The notes below the pieces were generated by a model, which was not told where the DNA came from, did no database searches, and was given only the letters and a program-made list of their open reading frames with translations. Below, piece after piece: positions 39,963-48,394 of a stretch of 64,000 bases of DNA. Source of the DNA: DGNJ01 sp002388905 (lineage in GTDB: Bacteria > Pseudomonadota > Gammaproteobacteria > Pseudomonadales > Porticoccaceae); assembly GCA_036843405.1 (NCBI GenBank), contig DAITSJ010000004.1, positions 62,001 to 126,000 on the forward strand. The letters are read 5' to 3'. Position numbers and translations under genes: made by a program. Numbering within the stretch: position 1 is the stretch's first letter; every line of letters begins with the position of its first letter.

Positions 39963-40820
39963 ATGAAAATACCATCCAGAATACAGCCCCTTGTCGACGA
40001 TGGCCTGGTGGACGAGGTCGTCAGCCGCCTGATGAGTGGCAAGGAGGCCGACGTCTATATTGTCCGCTGCGGCGGGCAGTTGCGCTGCGCCAAGGTCTAC
40101 AAGGAGGCTGTCAAACGCAGCTTCAAGAAGGCTGCCCACTACCGGGAGGGCCGCAAGGTACGCAACAGCCGCCGCGCCCGGGCCATGGAAAAGGGCTCCC
40201 GCTTCGGTCGTCAGGAGCAGGAAGAGACCTGGCAGAATGCCGAAGTTGAAGCCCTGAAGCGTCTGGCTGCTGCCGGTGTCCGGGTGCCGGAGACCTTCGG
40301 CTGTCTCGACGGCGTGCTGCTCATGGAGATGATCATCGACGGCGAGGGGGATGTGGCGCCGCGGCTGAGCGAGGTGGCCATGTCCGCCGAGCAGGCCGTG
40401 GAGGATCACGAGGTGGTCATGGAATATGTGGTGCGCATGCTCTGTGCGGGGCTTGTGCACGGCGATCTGTCGGAATTCAATGTGCTGGTTGACGATTATG
40501 GGCCCGTGATCATCGACCTGCCCCAGGCGGTGGATGCCGCCGCCAACAATAATGCCCGCGCGATGCTTGAGCGCGACGTGGACAATATGACACGTTACTA
40601 CGCCCAGTTCGCCCCGGAACTGGCGGGCCGACAATATGCCCGGGAAATCTGGTCCCTCTATGAAAATGGCGAACTGGAACCGGACACTCCGCTAACCGGC
40701 GATTACCAGGAAGCTACCGAGGCTGCCGACGTGGATGGCGTGCTGGAGGAAATCATGGCGGTGATGGCGGAAGAGCAGGCCCGCCGGGAACGCCTGAGTG
40801 ACGAAGAGAACACCGAATAA
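39963..40820 (+). CDS. RIO-type serine protein kinase
   Basis: The 285-residue product is a RIO1-type kinase. It has the nucleotide loop SGKEADVY at residues 25-32, the phosphate-binding K44 (CAKVYK), the catalytic loop HGDLSEFN at 166-173 (D168 and N173), and the metal-binding IIDLPQ (D185; DFPQ in most RIO1 kinases). The size and simple form match the gammaproteobacterial RIO family, and the protein has a basic segment (KVRNSRRARAMEKGSR) near residue 65. It would phosphorylate serine or act as an ATPase in ribosome or stress functions, which remain unclear in bacteria. It is unlinked to the catabolic clusters. The start ATG is preceded by only a weak ribosome site. Confidence 0.85.
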   Translation: MKIPSRIQPLVDDGLVDEVVSRLMSGKEADVYIVRCGGQLRCAKVYKEAVKRSFKKAAHYREGRKVRNSRRARAMEKGSRFGRQEQEETWQNAEVEALKRLAAAGVRVPETFGCLDGVLLMEMIIDGEGDVAPRLSEVAMSAEQAVEDHEVVMEYVVRMLCAGLVHGDLSEFNVLVDDYGPVIIDLPQAVDAAANNNARAMLERDVDNMTRYYAQFAPELAGRQYAREIWSLYENGELEPDTPLTGDYQEATEAADVDGVLEEIMAVMAEEQARRERLSDEENTE

Positions 40821-40907
40821 TCCCCATTCGAGTTAATCACTCCCCGGGAATTGAAACCCGACAGCCATCCATGGCACAAAACCAGATGCGGCGGGGCAGG
40901 GCAATCG

Positions 40908-41927
40908 TTATCGCCTGTCAGTGGTGCGCAGGGGCTTTTGGTAGGTATAGGGGGTGACTCCGGTCCACTTGGAAAAGGAGCGGATAAATGAGCTTGCCTC
41001 TGAAAAGCCGGTGGCGAGGGCCGTTTCCTCAACCGTCATGTTCCGGTTGCTGAGTAAGTGAATGGCGGTGTCCCGGCGAAGTCTGTCCTTAAGCTCCCGG
41101 TATACCACGCCCTCATTGCGCAGCCGCCGGCGAAGTGTCTGGGGGTGTATGTGCAGTTGCCTGGCAATATCGGCGTAAGTGGGATGTTCCGCCAACTGGC
41201 TCGCGAGCAGGGCGCGCACCCGGTATTGCCAGCTTTTCTGGTCGTATTGCTGGACGATCATGGTGTGATTCGGGTGTTTCAGGAAGCCGTTAAGGCTTTC
41301 CTGGTCCCGGCGGATTCGCTTCTCCAGGTAGTGCTCGCCAAAGGTGATGGAAGATACGGGCTGTTCGAAAGTCACCGGGCTGTCGAGAAACATGGCCCCG
41401 TACTCGCTGGCATAGACGGGCTCCGGGAATGCGAAGGTCACCTCCAGAAGGGGTACCTCTTCGGCAATGAGCCAGTTGGCAAACCGGTGCAGGTAGAACA
41501 GGAAGGACTCATAGATGTAGGGCCCGAAATCGTCACCGGCATCCCGGGGTTCCAGTGAAACGGTAACCCTGTCTCCGGAGCGCAACGTCCGGGGTGCAAT
41601 GCTCCAGTCGATAAGCCGGCAGAATCTCGACAGGCGGCGGATGGCTTCTCCGAGGTTTTCCGATCCGATCGCCGACCTGCAAATCATTTCCCAGGTACCC
41701 AGGGGTTGTGGTTGCCTGCCATAGCCGAGTGTTTCATCTCTCAGCAACACCATCGTATCCCTGATCAGGTTGGCGTAATCCCTGGCGGGTACCCGGGCGC
41801 CGGGCTCATGAAGCAGGCGTGGCGCGATGCGGTTACGTGTCAGCAGCCGGTGGCAGTCCCCGGGCCGGTGGCGGCAATGGCGAACGACGGCATTGACGAA
41901 GTGGATGGATATGGTGGGTTCGCGCAT
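40908..41927 (-). CDS. AraC-family regulator with arabinose-binding-like N-domain
   Basis: This 339-residue regulator has a C-terminal pair of HTH motifs: TYADIARQLHIHPQTLRRRLRNEGVVYRELKDRLRRD and TVEETALATGFSEASSFIRSFSKWTGVTPYTYQ in sequence, the AraC/XylS pattern. The N-terminal two thirds match the Arabinose_bd (OruR/ArgR-like) domain, with ARVPARDYANLIRDTMVLLRDETLG. ATG at 41927 fits the usual family start; 41996 and 41954 are in frame, but none has a good ribosome site. It is divergent from the HSD10-like dehydrogenase and hydratase operon at 42155, so it is the likely activator of that operon. The effector may be a CoA ester or hydroxyacid. Confidence 0.8.
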   Translation of the reverse strand: MREPTISIHFVNAVVRHCRHRPGDCHRLLTRNRIAPRLLHEPGARVPARDYANLIRDTMVLLRDETLGYGRQPQPLGTWEMICRSAIGSENLGEAIRRLSRFCRLIDWSIAPRTLRSGDRVTVSLEPRDAGDDFGPYIYESFLFYLHRFANWLIAEEVPLLEVTFAFPEPVYASEYGAMFLDSPVTFEQPVSSITFGEHYLEKRIRRDQESLNGFLKHPNHTMIVQQYDQKSWQYRVRALLASQLAEHPTYADIARQLHIHPQTLRRRLRNEGVVYRELKDRLRRDTAIHLLSNRNMTVEETALATGFSEASSFIRSFSKWTGVTPYTYQKPLRTTDRR

Positions 41928-42154
41928 GGGCTTTCGGCGCTGCCGGGAGATCATGAAGTGTAACAAAATATCAATTTTTTTGTCGGCAGGCGTCATTGCC
42001 CATCGTTGCGGTGTGTTCCACCATGGTCCGGTGGAAAATTCCTGCTGTGGCGGGGGCGGCGCCTGCTCTCAACAGCCAGGTCTTTCAGGGCTGAGCCGGA
42101 TTTTAGTCTATCAAAAGCTAATGAATTTCCTATTTTTCAGGAGGTTAACGCGTT

Positions 42155-42925
42155 ATGGATATCAAGGATAAAGTTGCGGTGATCACCGGTGGCGCCTCAG
42201 GCATCGGCCAGGCTATCGCCCGCAGGGTGGTGAGCAGCGGTGGCCGGGTGGCCATTTTCGACCTCAACGAAGAGGCCGGCCAGGCGATGGTGGAAGAGCT
42301 GGGGGATGTGGCCCTGTTTGCCAAAGTCAATGTGGTTGATGAGGAATCCGTCGCTGCCGGTGTCAAACAGACCATGGACAGGTCTGGTGGTATTCACATC
42401 TGTGTCAATTGCGCCGGTATCGGCTCGGCCACCAAAACCTATGGCAAGGCCGGCCCCCATCCCCTGGATGACTGGAGCAAGGTGATCGCCATCAACCTCA
42501 CCGGCACCTTTAATGTGCTGCGCCTGTGCGCCGAGCAGATGGCCGGCAATGAGCCGGTTAACGATGATGGCGGCCGCGGGGTGATTATCAATACCGCTTC
42601 GGTGGCGGCCTATGAGGGCCAGGTGGGGCAGGCGGCCTACAGCGCCAGCAAGGGCGGCATCGTGGGCATGACGCTGCCCATTGCCAGGGACCTGGCCAGC
42701 TATGGTATCCGGGTCAACACGATCGTGCCCGGCCTTATCCATACGCCGCTGTTCGAGACCCTGGACAAGAAAGTATTCGATGCCCTGAGCAACTCGGTCC
42801 TCTACCCCAAGCGCCTTGGCAAGCCGGAGGAGATTGCCCATCTGGCCGCCAGCATCATGGAGAACGACTATATCAACGGCGAGTGTATCCGCATGGACGG
42901 CGGGATACGCATGCAGCCGAGGTGA
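42155..42925 (+). CDS. 3-hydroxyacyl-CoA dehydrogenase type II-like SDR (HSD10-like)
   Basis: The 256-residue protein is an SDR very like mammalian HSD17B10/HADH2: TGGASGIG near residue 12, NCAGIG, the catalytic YSASK, and the family's C-terminal run LIHTPLFETLDKKVFDALSNSVLYPKRLGKPEEIAHL and INGECIRMDGGIRM in sequence. Such enzymes oxidise short- and branched-chain 3-hydroxyacyl-CoA and some hydroxysteroids. AGGAGGT lies nine bases before ATG 42155. It is followed by an enoyl-CoA hydratase, 30 bases away, which makes a two-step beta-oxidation module. The divergent AraC gene probably controls it. The acyl chain it handles is unknown. Confidence 0.9.
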   Translation: MDIKDKVAVITGGASGIGQAIARRVVSSGGRVAIFDLNEEAGQAMVEELGDVALFAKVNVVDEESVAAGVKQTMDRSGGIHICVNCAGIGSATKTYGKAGPHPLDDWSKVIAINLTGTFNVLRLCAEQMAGNEPVNDDGGRGVIINTASVAAYEGQVGQAAYSASKGGIVGMTLPIARDLASYGIRVNTIVPGLIHTPLFETLDKKVFDALSNSVLYPKRLGKPEEIAHLAASIMENDYINGECIRMDGGIRMQPR

Positions 42926-42955
42926 TGACAGGACAATTCAGTTGAGGCCGGAGAG

Positions 42956-43720
42956 ATGACTGAGAACGTACGGGTGGATGTGGACGGCGGTGTTATGACC
43001 GTCACTATCAATCGTCCAAAGGCGATGAATGCCATGACCAAGAGCATGGCGGAGGCCATTGCCGCCGCCATGGATCGGCTGGATGACAGCGACGATATTC
43101 GCGTCGCCATCCTCACCGGTGCCGAGGGCAACTTCTGTGCGGGCATGGATCTCAAGGACTTTGTCGACGGTGAACTGCCCGAGGCGGAAGAGCGGGGGTT
43201 TGGCGGTGTCTGTTCGCGGCCGCCGGAAAAACCCCTGATTGCCGCCGTGGAAGGCTTTGCCCTCGCCGGCGGCTGTGAACTGGCGGCGGCCTGCGACCTG
43301 ATTGTCGCCGCCGAGAACGCCCGGTTCGGCTTGCCCGAAACCAAGCTGGGGCTGGTGGCGGGAGCGGGCGGCCTTATTCGCATGCCCCGGCAGATTCCCC
43401 AGCGGGTGGCCCTGGAAATGGCACTTACCGGTGACTTTATTACCGCATCCCGGGCCTACGAGGTGGGCCTGGTCAATCGCGTGGTGGACACTGGCGAAGC
43501 CTATAACGTGGCACTGAAGATGGCTCGCACCATTGCCGGCAATGGTCCCCTGGCGGTTATGGCGTCCAAGCGCATTATGGTCGAGTCCCAGGACTGGTCC
43601 ACCAGCGAAATGTTCCAGCGCCAACTTGAGATCATGGGCCCCGTTTTTGACAGCGAGGATGCCATCGAGGGCGCCACTGCGTTTGCCGAAAAACGCTCCC
43701 CGCAATGGAAAGGCAGGTAG
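42956..43720 (+). CDS. Enoyl-CoA hydratase/isomerase
   Basis: This 254-residue crotonase-fold protein has the oxyanion-hole segment EGNFCAGMDLKDF near residue 60, a second pocket strand GFALAGGCELAAACDLIVAA near 100, and FGLPETKLGLVAGAGG with the catalytic-glutamate region around residue 125. Length is normal. It hydrates trans-2-enoyl-CoA or shifts a double bond. It lies 30 bases after the HSD10-like dehydrogenase, so both steps of one beta-oxidation turn are in the operon. GGAG precedes the ATG by only three bases, which is close but acceptable. A GC-rich hairpin follows. Confidence 0.85.
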   Translation: MTENVRVDVDGGVMTVTINRPKAMNAMTKSMAEAIAAAMDRLDDSDDIRVAILTGAEGNFCAGMDLKDFVDGELPEAEERGFGGVCSRPPEKPLIAAVEGFALAGGCELAAACDLIVAAENARFGLPETKLGLVAGAGGLIRMPRQIPQRVALEMALTGDFITASRAYEVGLVNRVVDTGEAYNVALKMARTIAGNGPLAVMASKRIMVESQDWSTSEMFQRQLEIMGPVFDSEDAIEGATAFAEKRSPQWKGR

Positions 43721-43750
43721 TTATCCAAACAGGGTTGTGGTCCGGTTCCT

Positions 43751-43769
43751 GGGCGGGACGGCCCCGCCC
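43751..43769. terminator. GC-rich hairpin between convergent genes
   Basis: GGGCGGG and CCCGCCC flank the loop ACGGC in the gap between the hydratase and the APH-type kinase. Convergent placement suggests a terminator for both, though no T-run is visible. Confidence 0.45.
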
Positions 43770-43772
43770 GGC

Positions 43773-44780
43773 CTATTGAATCAGCGCCGCGCCCATCTCT
43801 GACAGGGGCCGGGTCAGGGCACCCATATCATGGGCCTTGGTGCTGGAGGCATTGCCCTCAATGGCGCGCTTTTTAACCCCCTGCAGAATAGCAGCAAGAC
43901 GGAAGAAGCTGAAAGCCAGGTAAAAATCCCAGTTGGGAATGCTCTCGATACCCATACGCTCGCAATAGCGGGCCACATACTCGGCTTCGGAGGGGATGCC
44001 CAGGCTTTCCCGGTCGACACCGCCGAGCCCCGACATGGTGCCGCCGTGGGCCATTCGCCACTGCATGCACTGGTAGGCCAGATCGGCGAACGGGTGACCC
44101 AGGGTGGAGAGTTCCCAGTCCAGGACCGCGAGAATCCTGGGCCCCGTTGGGTGGAAGATCATGTTGTCGAGACGAAAATCCCCGTGGACAATGCTTACCC
44201 TGCCGTCGTCTTCGGGCATGTTGTCCGGGAGCCACTGGATCAGGGTCTCCATGGTCGGGATGTTCTCGGTTTCCGAGGCCCGGTACTGCTTGATCCAGCG
44301 GTGAACCTGACGCTCGAAATAGTTGCCGGGTTTGCCGTAGTCCGAAAGGCCCACCGCGTCGGTGTCGACCCGGTGCAGGGCGGTCAGGGCCCTGTTCATC
44401 TGGTCGTAGATGGCGGTGCGATCATGGTTGGCAAGATCGGGCAGGGTGGGATCCCAGAAGATACGGCCATCGATAAACTCCATGATATAGAACATGCTGC
44501 CGATAACACTGTCGTCATCGCAGAACACCAGCATCTGCGGTACCGGCACTTCGGTGTTGGCCAGGGCGCTCATGACCCGGTATTCCCTGTCCACGGCGTG
44601 GGCGGACTTAAGCAACTCGCCGGGCGGCTTGCACCGCAACACGTAGCGACCGCCGGGTGTGTCGAGCAGAAAGGTGGGGTTGGACTGGCCCTCGGAGAAA
44701 GCCTTCTCGGTGATGGGCCCCTTGAAGCCCTCTATGTGCGTTTCCAGGTACCGCGCCAGGCTCTCTGTATCTAGCTTCAT
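43773..44780 (-). CDS. APH-family phosphotransferase (ACAD10/11- or LvaA-like)
   Basis: This 335-residue protein has the aminoglycoside-phosphotransferase fold: FLLDTPGGRYVLRCKPPGEL for nucleotide binding, the catalytic HGDFRLDNMIF (Brenner motif) and LDWELSTLGHPFADLAY as the metal-binding DxD region. Such proteins occur as the kinase part of ACAD10/11 and as LvaA in levulinate catabolism, where a 4-hydroxyacyl-CoA is phosphorylated so that phosphate can leave. Residues needed for catalysis are present. It is followed (minus-strand order: 47521, 46485, 44780) by a CoA ligase and another APH gene. ATG 44780 has a weak ribosome site. The 4-hydroxyacyl role is inference; antibiotic resistance is unlikely. 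Confidence 0.75.
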   Translation of the reverse strand: MKLDTESLARYLETHIEGFKGPITEKAFSEGQSNPTFLLDTPGGRYVLRCKPPGELLKSAHAVDREYRVMSALANTEVPVPQMLVFCDDDSVIGSMFYIMEFIDGRIFWDPTLPDLANHDRTAIYDQMNRALTALHRVDTDAVGLSDYGKPGNYFERQVHRWIKQYRASETENIPTMETLIQWLPDNMPEDDGRVSIVHGDFRLDNMIFHPTGPRILAVLDWELSTLGHPFADLAYQCMQWRMAHGGTMSGLGGVDRESLGIPSEAEYVARYCERMGIESIPNWDFYLAFSFFRLAAILQGVKKRAIEGNASSTKAHDMGALTRPLSEMGAALIQ

Positions 44781-44835
44781 AATCAATCGGCTCGCTTTAA
44801 CGCCGCCGGGCTGTCGGCGTAGTCTGAAGTGGGTT

Positions 44836-46485
44836 TTAGTCGTTGCAATGTATCACGTTGTACTGATCGGCCTTATAGGCTTCCCTGATGGCCTTTTTGT
44901 CGATTTTTCCGACACTGGTTTTGGGAATTTCCTTCACCACGCACCAGTTTTCCGGCACCCAGAATCTGGCAACGGACTGCTGTAGATGTTGCCTGATGGC
45001 GGCGATATCCGGCTGCCGGCCCGGGTCCTCCAGAGTGATAAGGGCCAGGGGGCGCTCCTCCCAGCGCTGGTCGGGGATAGCCACCACCGCTGCTTCCGAG
45101 ACCATCGGTTCCTTGAGCAACAGGGCCTCCAGCTCGACGGAGGAAATCCACTCGCCGCCGGACTTGATGACATCCTTCAAGCGGTCGGTTATGCGCACGT
45201 AGCCCTGTTCGTTGATGGTGCCCATATCGCCGGTCCTGAGCCAGCCGTCATCGGTAAAGGAGTCAGGGGCGGGCCTTTTATAGTAGCTCCCTGTCACCCA
45301 GGGCCCCCGAAGTTGCAGCTCGCCAATGGATTCCCCGTCTTCCGGCACCCGGTTGCCGTCCTCGTCCGACAGCCGCACCATCATGCCGGGTACCGGGCGG
45401 CCGGCCATGGCGCGCCATTCGGCTTCCTCTTCGGGCGGTGTGCCCCTGGGGGGTATGGACAGGGCGCACAAGGGGCTTGTCTCTGTCATGCCCCAGCCCT
45501 GGAGGACGGGGATGCCCCAGGTGTTATTGACCTTCTCGATCAGGGCCGGCGCCACCGGCGACCCACCGGAAACCAGGACCCGGAAGCAGGACATATCGAT
45601 AGGACTCTCGCTGTGAAAGTGGAGCAGGTCGTTGATCAGTGTCGGTACCGTGGCGGTGAAAGTGGGGCGCTCCTGCTCTATCAGGAAGCGAATGTCCGCC
45701 GCCTTCATGTTAAAGCGCGGCAGAATCAGGTCCGCGCCGGCGAACCAGGCGGTATAGGGCAGCCCCCAGGCATTGGCGTGGAACATGGGAGGCAGGAGCA
45801 GCACACGGTCGTCCTGGGCGATGGCAAAAGTATCCCTGCCCATGGAAGCCATGGAGTGGACAAAAATGGTCCGGTGGCTGTAGACGACGCCCTTGGGGTT
45901 GCCGGTGGTGCCGCTTGTATAGCAGATCACCGCCGCAGACGTTTCGTCCAGCTCCGGCCAGTCAAATTCCGAAGGCCGGCCACCGATCAGGGATTCGTAG
46001 TCATGGCTTTCCAGGGGGATATCGCTGCTGCCGGCATCGCTGTCGCTGTCGACAATAATCAGGTGTTTGAGCGATGTCAGCTTTGAGGCAATGGGCTCCA
46101 GCAGGTGGAGCAGGTCGGCGTCGACGATCAGCGCTTTGTCTTCGGCGTGGTTGATGATGTATTCAAGCTGATCGGGAAACAGGCGCAGGTTGAGGGTGTG
46201 CAGCACCGCCCCCATGCCGGGCACGGCCAGGTAGGCTTCCATATGGGCCCGGTGGTTCCAGCACAGGGTGGCCACCCGGTCACCGGTCTCGACGCCCAGC
46301 TCCTGCAGGGCACACGCCAGCTGGTTGGCGCGCCGGAAAATGTCGGTGTAGGAGGCGTTGTCCAGCCGGGGCTTGTTATAGGTGACGATTTTGCTGTTGC
46401 CATGGATTCTGGCCCCATGATTCATGATCATCTGCGTGGTCATGGGAGCATGCATCATGGTCGATTCTAAAGGCCGGCTTGCCAT
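44836..46485 (-). CDS. Long-chain-type acyl-CoA ligase (FadD-like)
   Basis: This 549-residue ANL enzyme differs from the two ligases at 3757 and 28660 and follows the fatty acyl-CoA synthetase pattern: CYTSGTTGNPKGVVYSH near residue 190, WGMTETSPLCALS, GDMGTINEQGYVRITDRLKDVIKSGGEWISSVELE, and PKTSVGKIDK containing the C-terminal catalytic lysine. Length is typical of medium/long-chain ligases. It lies between two APH-type kinase genes on the minus strand, probably in one operon with the SDR at 48324. The module ligase-kinase-kinase-SDR suggests activation of a hydroxyacid. GGAG lies about 11 bases before ATG 46485. Confidence 0.9.
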   Translation of the reverse strand: MASRPLESTMMHAPMTTQMIMNHGARIHGNSKIVTYNKPRLDNASYTDIFRRANQLACALQELGVETGDRVATLCWNHRAHMEAYLAVPGMGAVLHTLNLRLFPDQLEYIINHAEDKALIVDADLLHLLEPIASKLTSLKHLIIVDSDSDAGSSDIPLESHDYESLIGGRPSEFDWPELDETSAAVICYTSGTTGNPKGVVYSHRTIFVHSMASMGRDTFAIAQDDRVLLLPPMFHANAWGLPYTAWFAGADLILPRFNMKAADIRFLIEQERPTFTATVPTLINDLLHFHSESPIDMSCFRVLVSGGSPVAPALIEKVNNTWGIPVLQGWGMTETSPLCALSIPPRGTPPEEEAEWRAMAGRPVPGMMVRLSDEDGNRVPEDGESIGELQLRGPWVTGSYYKRPAPDSFTDDGWLRTGDMGTINEQGYVRITDRLKDVIKSGGEWISSVELEALLLKEPMVSEAAVVAIPDQRWEERPLALITLEDPGRQPDIAAIRQHLQQSVARFWVPENWCVVKEIPKTSVGKIDKKAIREAYKADQYNVIHCND

Positions 46486-46504
46486 CGTTTTCAGCTCCGC
46501 TCAC

Positions 46505-47521
46505 TCAGGTTGATTTATTCAGGTACAGTTCCGCCTCTTGCAGTAGAGCGGGAACGTCGAATTCCAGGTTGCGGGCATACTCGGAGTCGACCTTGCCCTT
46601 TGTGAAGAGGATATAGGCGCCTTCCACCATGGCCGCAAGCCGCCAGAAAGCGAAGGCGCAAAAATAATGGTAGTTGTCCGCATCCATGCCGGTTCTGGCC
46701 GACCAGCGCCGGGCCAGGTATTCCCGGGACGGGGCGCCGTCGTTTCGGGTAACCTGCTGGACAAAGGGCAGGGCGGGGGATTCGGTTTCCCGCGGGCCCC
46801 AGAACGCCAGCAGAAGTCCCAGGTCCACCCTGGGGTCGCCAATGGCGGCCAGCTCCCAGTCGATAATGGCGCCAAGTTTGGGGGATTCCTTTAAAAACAG
46901 CGTGTTGTCCAGGTGGAAGTCCCCGTGCATCAGGGTGGTGAATGATTCATCCGGCAGTTGGTCATTGAGTCTTTTGGCAAGTTTTTCGAAAAGCGGCAGA
47001 TCCCGGACCTTGTCCTTCTGACGTATCTTGAGCCAGCGCTCCAACTGTCTTGGCAAAAAGGCCGAACTGGCTCTGAACCCTGGCAGGTCCAGTGTTTTCC
47101 AATCCAGGCTGTGGATATCGGCGATGGCGTCAACCAGCTCCTCGCCGATCGTTTGTAACGACGCGGACCCCTTGCCGTACCCTGCAGGCAGGGTGTCGGT
47201 GATGGCTACGCCATCCACGAAAGTACTCACCAGGAAGGGCGAGCCGATAACGGATTGATCGTCACAGAACCCCACAAAACCCGGCACCCGGGTCTTTTTG
47301 CCACTGAGTGCCGCCAGCACCCTGGCTTCCCGCTCGATCCCGCTACCCGCCAGGTCCGATATGGTATTTACCGGCGGGTGGCGGAGGATAAAATCCCCCT
47401 GGTCGGAGCTCAGCAACATGGTGACGTTGGAATTGCCGCCGCCAAGAGTTTCTTCAATGGTGGGATTCCCGATACCCAGATGGTCTGTCAGCCACCGGAG
47501 CAGGTTGTCATCGTTTGCCAT
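46505..47521 (-). CDS. APH-family phosphotransferase (second copy)
   Basis: This 338-residue kinase has the same fold as the protein at 43773: GNSNVTMLLSSDQGDFILRHPP near the N-terminus, the catalytic HGDFHLDNTLF and IIDWELAAIGDPRVDLGLLLAFW. The two share motifs but are otherwise clearly divergent, so they are not a recent duplication and may act on different substrates or as subunits. ATG at 47521 has AAAGGAT upstream. It lies 20 bases before the acyl-CoA ligase start (minus-strand order). As with its partner, phosphorylation of a hydroxyacyl-CoA is the leading idea, by analogy with ACAD11 and LvaA, not shown here. Confidence 0.75.
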   Translation of the reverse strand: MANDDNLLRWLTDHLGIGNPTIEETLGGGNSNVTMLLSSDQGDFILRHPPVNTISDLAGSGIEREARVLAALSGKKTRVPGFVGFCDDQSVIGSPFLVSTFVDGVAITDTLPAGYGKGSASLQTIGEELVDAIADIHSLDWKTLDLPGFRASSAFLPRQLERWLKIRQKDKVRDLPLFEKLAKRLNDQLPDESFTTLMHGDFHLDNTLFLKESPKLGAIIDWELAAIGDPRVDLGLLLAFWGPRETESPALPFVQQVTRNDGAPSREYLARRWSARTGMDADNYHYFCAFAFWRLAAMVEGAYILFTKGKVDSEYARNLEFDVPALLQEAELYLNKST

Positions 47522-47607
47522 GAGTACAATCCTTTCACCGTGTCCGGGTAATTGCCAGTGCCGTCGATGGTGTCTGCGGTTGATTCTCGCATTCGAAGCT
47601 CAGCCCA

Positions 47608-48324
47608 TCAGAGCATGCAGGAGAGCCCGCCGTCCACGGGGACCACGGCGCCGGTCATATACCGGGCCCTCGCCACCCAGCAGATAACCTCGGCGATTTC
47701 CTCGGGCTCTCCCGTTCTGGCGAGCGGAATTTTCTCGATAATCTTCTCCCGTGCCCTGTCGGATATGGCGCCGGTCATTTCCGTCATCACAAAACCGGGT
47801 ATGACCAGGTTCACCCGGATCGCCTGACGGGCCAGTTCCACGGCCAGCACGCGGGTAAGGCCCTTGAGGCCGTTCTTGGACGCGCCATAGGGCGCATCAC
47901 CGGCAAACCCCATGCCCCCCACGACGGCACCGATATTGACAATGCTGCCTCCCCGGTTGATATGGGGCAGCGCCGACTTGATCATTCGGAAAGGTCCCGA
48001 CAGGTTGGTATCCAGGACCGACTGCCAGTCCTCGAAAGGCAGGGAGCCGATCAGTCCGCCCTTGTGGAGGCCGGCATTGTTGACCAGGATATCGATACTG
48101 CCCCACTGGTCGATAATCCGGGCAAGACCGGTGTCGATGGATTCCTGCCGGGTGATATCCACCTTGACGCCCAGAGCGTTATCGCCAAGCCTCTTCGCTT
48201 CGGCCATAACATCTTCGTTGCGGGCGAGCATGGCGACCTTTCCCCCTTCAGCAATAACCCGCGTTGCTGTCGCCAGTCCGAAACCCCTCGAGGCGCCGGT
48301 AATGACCCATATCTTACTGCTCAT
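47608..48324 (-). CDS. Short-chain dehydrogenase/reductase (FabG-like)
   Basis: The 238-residue protein has TGASRGFG near residue 9, NNAG near 86, YGASK as the catalytic motif (YxxxK) and PVDGGLS at the C-terminus, all normal for a FabG-type SDR. It lies upstream of the two kinases and the ligase on the minus strand, with an 86-base gap to the kinase at 47521, and downstream of the TonB receptor gene, from which a strong hairpin separates it. It probably acts on a hydroxy- or oxoacyl-CoA. ATG 48324 is the first of its frame and needs no special argument. Confidence 0.85.
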   Translation of the reverse strand: MSSKIWVITGASRGFGLATATRVIAEGGKVAMLARNEDVMAEAKRLGDNALGVKVDITRQESIDTGLARIIDQWGSIDILVNNAGLHKGGLIGSLPFEDWQSVLDTNLSGPFRMIKSALPHINRGGSIVNIGAVVGGMGFAGDAPYGASKNGLKGLTRVLAVELARQAIRVNLVIPGFVMTEMTGAISDRAREKIIEKIPLARTGEPEEIAEVICWVARARYMTGAVVPVDGGLSCML

Positions 48325-48358
48325 AGGAAAAATGAAGCCCGTTCAGTTGATGGAAAGC

Positions 48359-48382
48359 GGCCGGGCACATCAGTGCCCGGCC
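48359..48382 (-). terminator. Strong hairpin after TonB receptor gene
   Basis: GGCCGGGCAC and GTGCCCGGCC, perfect ten-base arms, with loop ATCA. It lies 13 bases after the receptor's stop on the minus strand and is followed there by a pyrimidine-rich GCTTTCC. It is the best terminator candidate in the window. Confidence 0.65.
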
Positions 48383-48394
48383 GTGATGGACTGC

